The notes beneath the pieces are model-generated. The model did no database searches. It was not told where the DNA came from and was given only the letters and a program-made list of their open reading frames with translations. 64,000 bases of DNA from Lotus japonicus (lineage: Eukaryota; Streptophyta; Magnoliopsida; Fabales; Fabaceae). The DNA is taken from the NCBI RefSeq assembly GCF_012489685.1, contig NC_080043.1:80244292-80308291 (forward strand). Direction: 5' to 3'. Positions 56,470 to 64,000 of the stretch are shown one piece after another (position 1 is the first letter of the stretch; every line of letters starts with the position of its first letter). A program made the translations under genes and the position numbers.

Positions 56470-56874
56470 ATGTTGGACAGTGGAGAAGATAACAATTTCA
56501 AACAAGTTTCACCCACCAACCATCACCACCACCACGAGAGAAGGAAAGTGGTCCCATCAGAACATATACCAAAAGGTTATTTGCCAATCAAAGTAGGGCA
56601 CGGTGAAGAGCAACAAAAATTTGTGGTGCCTTTGATGTACCTCAACCACCCACTCTTCTCTCAGCTGCTGAAGGAGGCGGAGGAAGAATATGGTTTTGAC
56701 CACCGAGGAACGCTAACCATCCCTTGTCGTGTGGAGGAGTTTAGGTATGTTCAAGACCATATTGATAGGGAAAAATACCCACTGGAACACCACCACCGCC
56801 ATCATGTCATGAACTGTTTTAGGCCTTCATGTCAACAAGATCACAAGCCTTCATGTCAACAAGATCACAAATAG
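56470..56874 (+). CDS. SAUR family protein (small auxin up-regulated RNA)
   Basis: A 134-residue intronless frame, normal for SAURs. The SAUR domain is at about residues 30-102: VPSEHIPKGYLPIKVGHGEE, FVVPLMYLNHPLFSQLLKEA and EEYGFDHRGTLTIPCRVEEF. These proteins typically inhibit PP2C.D phosphatases at the plasma membrane, keeping the H+-ATPase active and promoting cell expansion; that role is family knowledge, not shown here. The N-terminus has a His5 run (residues 19-23) and the end of the domain is followed by HHHRHH. The C-terminus holds an exact 24-bp tandem duplication (56823-56846 and 56847-56870) that repeats PSCQQDHK. The start at 56470 is the only ATG upstream of the domain in this frame. 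No tandem SAUR neighbours are visible. Confidence 0.93.
   Translation: MLDSGEDNNFKQVSPTNHHHHHERRKVVPSEHIPKGYLPIKVGHGEEQQKFVVPLMYLNHPLFSQLLKEAEEEYGFDHRGTLTIPCRVEEFRYVQDHIDREKYPLEHHHRHHVMNCFRPSCQQDHKPSCQQDHK
56823..56870 (+). repeat. 24-bp tandem duplication in the SAUR tail
   Basis: Two identical copies starting GCCTTCATGTCAACAAGATC, in frame, ending just before the stop codon. Likely recent, as there are no differences. Confidence 0.97.
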
Positions 56875-57483
56875 CTAGCTACTTGGTGCTGATATGAGGG
56901 AATCTTTATCTAGCAATATAATTTTATATATGTAACTTAGAAACTTTCTCATGTTTGTGCCGAAATTCAACTTTTTTTTTTATTGGAATAATTGAGGACA
57001 ACGGATATATATCTACTTTCTCACGTATTAAATGCAATGCTCTATATATGTATATTTCTTCTCCATGGCTAAGTGTTGAATTACTAGTAATAATCCATAA
57101 ATATGACCTAATTAAGATTTGGAATGCGGCGAGAAGTTCTGCAATGCAAGTATAATTATTAGAATTTAGGAGATTTAAATTAAATCTTAAAGTTGGCTCA
57201 AGAGTAGGTTGCTCTCTCCTTATAAACATTAGGCTAATGTGGAACTTCTAACACACCTCTCATGCCAATGATGGACATCTAGAGCGTGAAATTTGCATGA
57301 TTATTTGACATATGTAGAGTGCCCCAAATCGAGAGGTCTCCACCAACAAACGGTCTATAATAAACTCTTATACGATATTGGAATTAAGATTAAGTTGATA
57401 AACATATAATTAATACTCTCTTGAAATTACAAAGTGTCGGGACGGTTATTGTGGCCGTTGAGCTAGAAGGTTGGGACAACTAG
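56875..57483. repeat. SAUR 3' flank and probable LTR-like relic
   Basis: From about 57150, blocks such as GTGGAACTTCTAACACACC, CAATGATGGACATCTAGAGC and GTGAAATTTGCATGATTATT, with a direct TATTGGAATTAAGATTAAG end, have the style of a dispersed plant LTR/TRIM repeat. Ends are not defined. Confidence 0.35.
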
Positions 57484-57830
57484 AATGGGATGTGCATATA
57501 TGATTCAGGATCGCAATGGGAGTTGGCTAGGCGAATTATGTATGAGTTTGGCCCCGATAATGCATATACAATAGAGTTGCTAGCTATGGTCATGAGATTG
57601 CTGCACGCATGGAACCTTGGATTTAGAGACATCATGTGCCTCTTGAATTGTGCTAATGTCGTTGGGGGTGCATGCTCCAGAACAACGTTGATGTGGCTAC
57701 ATTCTGGGCTCGTGTAGACAAATGCTTGGCTGGGCTTGGACTATGCGTATTAAGTTGATTCCTAGGGCAGAAATATCGAACTTCTTGGCTAGGGAAGCGT
57801 CGCGGGAGGGCTCTCCTTATCAAGTCTAGA
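57484..57830 (+). pseudogene. RNase H-like fragment (RVT_3/LINE type)
   Basis: Pieces of the domain appear in alternating frames: GCAYMIQDRNGSWLGE at the start, then FGPDNAYTIELLAMVMRLLH, AWNLGFRDIMCLLNCANVV (the helix carrying the catalytic Glu and the next strand), and finally MRIKLIPRAEISNFLAREAS. Several frameshifts make it non-functional. Confidence 0.6.
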
Positions 57831-58272
57831 GGATTCCCTGTCTAATGTTATCGTATCTTTGGTTGGTTTATTTTTTAGATAAGCTAAGAGATATATTAGA
57901 TAATTAAAAATATAAGAGGTATTTCAACCCAATACAAATAAAGAAACAAAACAAAGATATAAGATAAAGAGCTTGAAACAACATTGATCCCCACCCCCCC
58001 CCAAACGGCTAGATACAAGTCAAGTGCCCACAATAGCCAATTGAGTGTCAGGTCAAGGGATGCAAAGCTCCTAAATTGCCCACGGCAAGTGGTCTACAGT
58101 CATATGCAAATACTAGTCTAAATTTCTATTTGAGAGCAATAATGAACCAGCACCCCACCTACCTAGCATATGCTAAGAAATCCAATGCCCCTCCCATAAA
58201 CCACCACCTATAGTTCCTTCCAACCCAGTTCCATCTGTCCAATCCCCATATATCAACCAGGTTAAATACTTG
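57831..58272. other. Spacer, nothing recognised
   Basis: No supported coding region. Ends with TTG, the left target duplication of the CACTA element. Confidence 0.5.
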
Positions 58273-59275
58273 CACTACAACAAAAATGGTCTTTGGCGAC
58301 TAATTTTTAGCAGCAATAACGCTATTGCTGGCAATTTACTTGAAAGGTTAAAAAATTTGTGGCAATTAATTGATGAATACCTGCAATTATGACAATTGCT
58401 ACTAAAAATTGTAACTTCGCGTTATAACTACTTTACCACTTTTTTCTCTTTTCGTTAACCTTTTTTATCTGATTGCGGAGCCTTTTTCTTCGTGTTGTGA
58501 GAGAAGCAGAGAGGCGGTGAAGGTGAACCAGAGGCGGCGGCGAAGGTGAACCAGAGGCGGCGGCGTCGAACCCTAGCAGTGCCGTCCAGAGGAAGCGCAG
58601 TGGTGTCCACCGATCTTGACGGCGAGCCAAATTGGGATCGCGCATAGTGCAGGAAATGATAGAATTCTCCATTTTCCCGAGAAAGTGAAAGATCTCTTCT
58701 CTCACTCTGTTTCAATCTCTTCACTCCTTTTGTTCTTGATGTGTAGGTAATCGGAATCACGCCGAAGATGACGATTGAAAACCACCTCGTGTTGTTTGCT
58801 CCCATTGCAACGGTAATAGCAGCTAGACGAAGCAGAAGCACATCTTCCCCCTGTGACTGCAAGCTTCACCGAGGTAGGAGAAAGGAGTTTCATTCAATTT
58901 GGGGATTCCAGTTAGCTAAAATTTTGATGCATAACCCTGTTATCTGATTCTAAACCTATTTTAGTATATCACCTTCGATTACCTTTTTCTCTTCAGTTAG
59001 ATAAATTTGTTTTCTTCAATTTGGGGATTCCAGGTTTCTATTCATTATTCTTCTCTTTGATTTTCGTTGATAAACTTGGAACTATTGGTTCTTGTCAAAT
59101 TTGTTCAAATTGAAAATGTGCGACCTATCCTTATTGTGTCCCACAATTAGGGCTTGATCGATGGCTAATTATTATCAAAATGTTCTAGATTCTGCTTTCC
59201 TTTTTCTGAATTCGATATTTGTATTGTGACTTTGTGCAGCATTGAATTTTTCTTGTTGATTGTGTATTGAGCAAA

Positions 59276-59398
59276 GGGAGCAGAAGGTTTCGGTGGGACA
59301 CAATGAGTGGCGTGTTCAAGCCTTCAAGGGATATGAACGCCTACGAGCTTTCCGTGAATCAAGTAAAAAAATGTGCGCCGCAGCTGGTGCTCTTGATG
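59276..59398 (+). other. Exon-like block inside the CACTA element
   Basis: Two of three frames stay open; one reads EQKVSVGHNEWRVQAFKGYE, then RLRAFRESSKKM, another DTMSGVFKPSRDMNAYELSV. Base composition is closer to coding DNA than its flanks. I do not recognise the protein. Confidence 0.35.
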
Positions 59399-60456
59399 GA
59401 GGTATTTGAAATTCATCTTTGATCTTACTCCTTTTTTATGATATTTGAAGTTTTTTGTATTTTGTCCTGTGTGCCACTGTATTTCCACTTATGAGAGTCA
59501 ATTGCCAAATAGACAGGTGTTTAAAATTAAGAATGAACTTGACTTGATTACAATACATGATATAAAAGAAACAGTCTTTAGTAATATAAGCTTAAGCCGA
59601 TGGAATGGTGATGAAATGTGAGGACTATGAAGGAGCCTGTAGCCGATGGATGCAAAATTAGCTAGTTTGTGCAGCATATTTATATTATAACACCTAACAA
59701 AGTTTAAATTGTTTGAAACTTTTAGATTTGTGTGTCTTTTATCTATTATCCATTTGCATTTACTTGTGCCTTCCCGAGGGTTTGGGCTTGCAGCTGGCTT
59801 TTTACTTTTCACTTTTTTTTTCAAACCCTTGAGAAGGGTAGTGGCTGGGTTAGGAACATTATGTTGGAACACAGGCTGGGTTCCTTTGTTTCTGTCACCT
59901 CTTGATTTTGAATCTTTCATTTGTTCTCCATTAAGGTTGATTTGTTCAGAGTTTGACAATGCAGGTGATGCTGAGTTTTGGGTTCTTTTGGCCGAGTTGC
60001 TGGGAATATGAAAGGTAATTTCCAAAGGGGAAAGAAAGAATACTGGGGAAGAAGGTAGTTTTGGGTTTTTTGCATTCTATCCTGCTTTGCTTTCCCAAGT
60101 TCGTTTATTGCATGAACAACAATTAGCCTTGTGTGATATGTTTTTTATTGTATATCTGAAGCCAATCTGGAAGGTAAGTTTTTCAATCTGAAATCTCCAC
60201 TCTAACTTCCTATCTCTATCTTTTATTGTTTACAGGTTGTTTAATAATATGAAACTCTTGATTGGTTATGCCTTTAAACACTATGAACAAGTAAGAATTA
60301 CTTTGCTACTGTGTGGCTGTTGTTCTTATTCATTTAGATTGAACTCACTACTTGTATAAGCAAGTGTGCATCTCTAAAGGGTTACTGTGATTTTTGTTAA
60401 AGTTGATTAGTGATTGGCATTGCTCAAGCGCTCAATCTTTTTTGTCTATTAATTAG

Positions 60457-60529
60457 GCAAAATCCACCAAGAAAATCGTGTTGAGCTTCAATGCCAGGTT
60501 GCAAACATGTCTCCCAACATACTATCAAG
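60457..60529 (+). other. Exon-like block with canonical splice sites in the CACTA element
   Basis: 73 nt preceded by a T-rich tract and AATTAG and followed by GTAAGC. Open frames include KIHQENRVELQCQVANMSPN. Probably part of a captured gene; identity unknown. Confidence 0.35.
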
Positions 60530-61342
60530 GTAAGCGTAAGTGTGTGTTCTAGTATTATCATTTTTTATGTGGGTTATGGTTGCCTGGCTAATGGTAGGTT
60601 CGTTTTTAATCACTGAACCAGGGAAATGAAAATTTGTTGTCTTGTTCCTGAATTGTAATCACCAAGAAAATTACTTCTCAAGTAAGTAACCTTTATTTCT
60701 CCTTCTCCTTTTGTGAAAACTACATAGCTGGCTTGGTAATTTGTTTTGTGCTAAATTCTCATATTGTGAAGTCGAAAGAAATACTTCTCTCCTTTGACAT
60801 TTTCTTTGGGTAGATGACACGATATTTATTAACTACCAATTTGGTTGAAGTAATTTAAATGATGAATTGGTTTAAAATCTGATTTGTAGAGTAGTTTAGT
60901 CATTAGTGTTCATACTTCCATGGTTTTCTGCTACTTTAGTTCTGAAACTATATTATACAAGGTAATGAATTCAGTGGTAAGAGCTTTAGCGCTAGTGTAA
61001 GTTTTATGCAAGTAGATTTGATTTGTAAGCTCTATTTTTTGGCAGCTAAGAAACTAATTTCTGGCGGTTTAAAACCGCCAAAATTGGTATTAAAAAGCCA
61101 ATGCAAACAATCACATTTGGCGGCAATAGTTAATGCCGGAAATTATGGCCGCTAAATGATGACTGCTTTTCCCGGCCATTTTTACGTCTTTACCGGCGCA
61201 CGGTAAAAGCGCCGGCAAAGTCTTTGCCGACCCCCGATGCACCGGCGAAGTCGCTTTTGCCGGTAAAAGCAATTGCGGCCATTTTTATTGCCGCTAAAGG
61301 ATATATTTATTGCCAGTAAAAAGCCTTTTTGTTGTAGTGTTG

Positions 61343-61916
61343 CCAGACATAGGCACATAGCTGTGGATTATTAATCCACTCATACATAGAAAGTCTGAAA
61401 CATGGGCATTCTGCAGAGATTCACTTCCACGCCCATATAATTGGACCAAAACAATTAGTCTGCCAACATCCCAATGGCCTTCACGAAACACAATCACATT
61501 ACAGTGGATCCAAATCAACCAAATAACCGCAAACTAAATTGCCATGATTCCTCATTTTTGCTTCTCCCTCTTCATCGCTTCCTTGTGTGTTGATGCTTTA
61601 CACTAGCAGTTGTTACTTTTTTTTAGTTTTCCTCTTGTAATACAAAAAAATCGAAACAAAACAACTTATATTAAAATAACGAATAATAATGAATAAATGA
61701 GTTTTTGATATTCACAAACCACAAATAAGATAGATATTTATTTTATTCAATGAGAAACAGTACAAAAATTGTATGCTACCGTTTAGTACCGTATATATGC
61801 ATGTTGATATGTGTATAGTGGGCCCCATAATGATGTAACGTTGACGCGTTTGATCTCCACATAGACATGTTCGAGACATGTTATTGGCTGTTGCTGTCTG
61901 TTGTTTTATCGCATTT
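61343..61916. other. Spacer, nothing recognised
   Basis: Two short minus-strand frames (61294-61518 and 61712-61945), both overlapping transposon edges; not genes. Confidence 0.5.
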
Positions 61917-61919
61917 TTA

Positions 61920-62263
61920 GAGCATCTCCAATGAGAGTGTCTCACACTAAAGAGACTCTACTATTAGTGTTTCACACCATTTGAGAGAAATGGTTTTTCC
62001 ACCATGTCTAATTTGAGTGTGGTAGTGTAGACACTTCTCTCTTATGTGTCTCTCATAAATATGTTCATATAAAATATTATTATATTTGCTTATCATTTAA
62101 TCCCCTAAAGTATGTAGTTGATTGTGGGATCTACAAGAGAAACTTTTAAGAGTTTTTTGGTTGAAGTAAAAAGTTGGTAAGTGGTTTAGATGATGTGACA
62201 CTATGGAAAATTGTAAAAAATGAAATGTAGACACTCAACTGAATGTGATGGATAAAGATGCTC
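61920..62263. mobile_element. Tourist-like (PIF/Harbinger) MITE, 344 bp
   Basis: Ends GAGCATCTCCAATGAGAGTG and GATGGATAAAGATGCTC are imperfect inverted repeats between TTA (61917-61919) and TTA (62264-62266), the target duplication of this superfamily. Confidence 0.85.
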
Positions 62264-63406
62264 TTAGAGCAACTCCAACGGGAGTTGCTTAGCATGGTTC
62301 CTTAAGTTAAGTTGCGTTCCTTATTTTTCTCCCCCATTGGAGCTTGCTGAGGTGGCGTTGCTAAGCTCCCAAAGTTAAACAACGTTGCTTAAATAAGCAA
62401 CGCTCCTTAACTTGCTGAAGCTTAATAAAAAACTGTTTTTTCTCTTACATTCAGCAACAGAAATCGTTAAAAGAAGAGGGAAGAACACATTCATGAACAA
62501 CAATCCAACAATCCATTAAATTTCAGAAATTTCAACAATCCAAAATTTCAGAAATACATAACACAGATTTAACCATTAAAATACAAAAAAAATCAAAAAA
62601 ATTACACAAAAAATGGAGAGGATCTGTGATGGCGACGGAGATGGTCTCTTGCATGTCGCCGATCTGAAGGCTGAAACCTCCGTTCTCTTGCATGTCGCTG
62701 ATCTGATTTGAACGAGGGTTGAACGATGAAGCTTCGAGTGAGAGAGAACGCGGATGGAGGCAGAAACAGGGTTTGAACGAGGGTTGAACTATGAAGCTTC
62801 GATTTTGAACGACAGAAAGAGGGTATTGACGGGTTTGAACGAGGAAGCTTCGATTTTGAACGATTTTGATGTGATTTGAGAGAAGAAAGCTTCGATTTTG
62901 AACGGCAGAAAGAGGGTTTGAACGATTTTGAACGATGAAGCTTCGATTTTGAACGATTTTGATGTGAGTTTGAGAGATCAAAGCTTCGATTTTGACCGCG
63001 GATGGAGGCAGAAAGACGGTGAGAGATGTGAGTTTGAGAGATGAAGAGAGAAAGTTGTTTGTGGGTTTGACGTTTGAGCAGGAAGCTTCCAGATCCAGAG
63101 AGTGAGAGAGAAAGAGGGTTTGTGTGTGTTTTGAAACAATGAAACCGTAGGAGAAAAAAAGAGAGAGTGGGATAAAGTGAAGGAAGCTTCGAGATTCATG
63201 GTCTGGGTCGGTGCGTTTTGAGCCTTATTGAGTCTGGGTCGGTGCGTTTTGGACTCAATGTATCCGTTTGGCCCAAAACAAGGAAAAAAAATCATTATTT
63301 TCAAGTTTAATTATTTTCAAGTATAAATAAGATGTTTGTACCATTTTTTTTTTTACTTTTTTACACAACTACACTTTCACACAATTTCATTCTTCCCACA
63401 TACTCA

Positions 63407-64000
63407 ATGAATCCTTCTTTTCAAGCTTATTGTGAGTACTTGAAAAATCAATCTTCTACTACTCTTGAAAATTCTTCAAATCCACAAAGCTCAATGTATC
63501 AAACACCTCCAAACCAAGTCTCACAACAACCACCTCCAAACCAAGTCTCAATACAACCACCTCCATACCAAGTCTCACAACAACCACCTCCAAACCAAGT
63601 CTCAATACAACCACCACCATATCAAGTCTCACAACAACAACCAATCTTTTACCAAAACCAACCACATTATGCCGGTAACAATTCTCCAAATCCACAATAT
63701 GTAATGTATCAACAACAACCATGCATTTACCAACCACATGCTGGAGATGGTTCCCAAAATCCAACTCATTTTGTGCATCCATCACCACCACCACCAAACT
63801 CCTATAGCCCTCAAATTAGTAGCAGTAGTGAAAAAGTACCTGAAACACAATTTGAAGGTATGGTTGATGAGCTTGATGAGACTACTTTCCCTGCTAAAGG
63901 TGTTGACCAGAAACCCAAAAAACAACGCTTGAAATGGTGCGAAAATGACGATATAATTCTTCTCCAGACATGGCTCAACATTTCAAAGGATTCGGTAACA
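63407..64000 (+). CDS. Myb/SANT-like ORF1 of the PIF/Harbinger element (partial)
   Basis: 198 codons from ATG 63407 without a stop to the window end. Residues 1-33 are Ser/Asn-rich; residues 34-78 are five 9-residue repeats (PPNQVSQQP type). A Gln/Pro/Tyr-rich stretch follows, and then, near residues 167-190, the start of a Myb/SANT-like trihelix: KKQRLKWCENDDIILLQTWL, then NISKDSVT. This is the DNA-binding partner protein encoded by Harbinger elements beside the transposase; in plant databases such proteins are often mislabelled glutathione S-transferase T3-like. The frame looks intact so far, so the element may be relatively young. The alternative is a domesticated host gene, which only the downstream sequence could show. 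Confidence 0.75.
   Translation, partial: MNPSFQAYCEYLKNQSSTTLENSSNPQSSMYQTPPNQVSQQPPPNQVSIQPPPYQVSQQPPPNQVSIQPPPYQVSQQQPIFYQNQPHYAGNNSPNPQYVMYQQQPCIYQPHAGDGSQNPTHFVHPSPPPPNSYSPQISSSSEKVPETQFEGMVDELDETTFPAKGVDQKPKKQRLKWCENDDIILLQTWLNISKDSVT
63506..63640 (+). repeat. Five 27-bp tandem repeats in ORF1
   Basis: Units CCTCCAAACCAAGTCTCA followed by CAACAACCA or ATACAACCA, in frame, alternating between AAC and TAC/TAT variants. Confidence 0.9.

Larger units (their letters stand above)
58273..61339. mobile_element. Non-autonomous CACTA (En/Spm) transposon, 3067 bp
   Basis: It starts CACTACAACAAAAA and ends TTTTTGTTGTAGTG, perfect inverted repeats of 14 bp, with the 3-bp duplication TTG on both sides (58270-58272 and 61340-61342). 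The right subterminal region (about 61040-61330) is dense in GGCGG, GCCGGTAAAAGC and GGCCGCTAAA motifs in both orientations, typical of transposase binding. No transposase frame is present. The interior (58440-60700) contains a GC-rich leader-like part and exon-like blocks with good splice sites, suggesting captured host gene pieces. Confidence 0.93.
62267..64000 (+). mobile_element. PIF/Harbinger element, left part, runs off the window
   Basis: Begins GAGCAACTCCAACGGGAG directly after the TTA that closes the preceding MITE, and carries a Myb-like ORF1 (63407 on). The leader (about 62690-62990) repeats GAAGCTTCGATTTTGAACG several times. The right end and the DDE transposase are outside the window. 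Confidence 0.7.

Noticed and set aside
58433..58893. Minus-strand frames in the CACTA element
   Set aside because: Overlapping frames over GGCGGCGAAGGTGAACC-type repeats; repeat composition rather than coding.
1..64000. CRISPR array, bacterial operon, rRNA cluster or organelle insertion
   Set aside because: No regularly spaced identical short repeats with unique spacers, no operon-like packing of genes, and no rRNA or organelle gene sequence recognised.
1..64000. A new multi-gene defence or biosynthetic system
   Set aside because: The supported host loci (F-box pseudogene, MIR166, SAUR) are far apart, unrelated in function, and separated by transposons; nothing links them.

Overview
The window looks like plant nuclear DNA from a dicot, probably a papilionoid legume. 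The reasons are AT-rich spacers, spliceosomal introns, a plant MIR166 hairpin, a SAUR gene, a plant-type F-box/DUF295 gene, and Tat-type Ty3/gypsy, CACTA, PIF/Harbinger, MULE, hAT, Helitron, LINE and tRNA-derived SINE sequences. No single marker fixes the species, so the legume assignment is inference. A run of 100 Ns at 35833-35932 shows that this is assembled sequence with one unresolved gap.

Host genes are sparse. I support three: (1) a two-module F-box/DUF295 (KIB-type propeller) gene at about 9.9-16.06 kb, now a pseudogene, cut in two by a 4.0 kb hAT transposon with a perfect 8-bp target duplication; (2) a MIR166 precursor at 40675-40812 inside a plausible longer non-coding transcript; (3) an intronless SAUR gene at 56470-56874 with a histidine-rich, internally duplicated tail. 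The partial Myb-like ORF at the right edge (63407 onward) belongs to a transposon.

Nearly everything else is transposon-derived, and many elements have both ends and their target duplications visible: MULEs at 329-1386 and 50188-51215 (9-bp duplications); hAT elements at 11368-15390, 17351-17529, 20204-20535, 20799-21157 and 52338-52640 (8 bp); a Tat gypsy element at 28898-36971 (5 bp, CTATT); a solo LTR at 54003-54544 (AATTT); a CACTA element at 58273-61339 (TTG); a Tourist-like MITE at 61920-62263 (TTA) with a larger PIF/Harbinger element abutting it from 62267; a Stowaway-like MITE at 37600-37911 (TA); a Helitron at 24109-27056 inserted between A and T; and SINEs with 14-15 bp duplications. 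Older layers are LTR relics near 2.7-3.5, 20.0-21.3 and 54.0-54.5 kb that share one motif set, LINE 3' ends, and scattered RNase H fragments.

Layout: 0-9 kb MULE, LTR relics, LINE tail and spacer; 9-16 kb split F-box gene; 16-24 kb small MITEs and nested hATs in an LTR relic; 24-27 kb Helitron; 27.9-28.9 kb LINE; 28.9-37.0 kb gypsy element; 37-40 kb MITE and RNase H relics; 40.4-42.3 kb MIR166 locus; 42-50 kb AT-rich spacer with an irregular degenerate repeat and Helitron ends; 50-55 kb MULE, SINE, hAT and solo LTR; 56.4-56.9 kb SAUR; 57-61 kb RNase H relic and CACTA; 61.9-64 kb two PIF/Harbinger elements. I found no prokaryote-type operon, CRISPR array, rRNA gene or intact tRNA gene, and no convincing new multi-gene system. 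The most useful observations are the MIR166 locus, the transposon-split F-box gene, the exon-like blocks inside the CACTA element and the unexplained repeat field at 46.4-48.9 kb.
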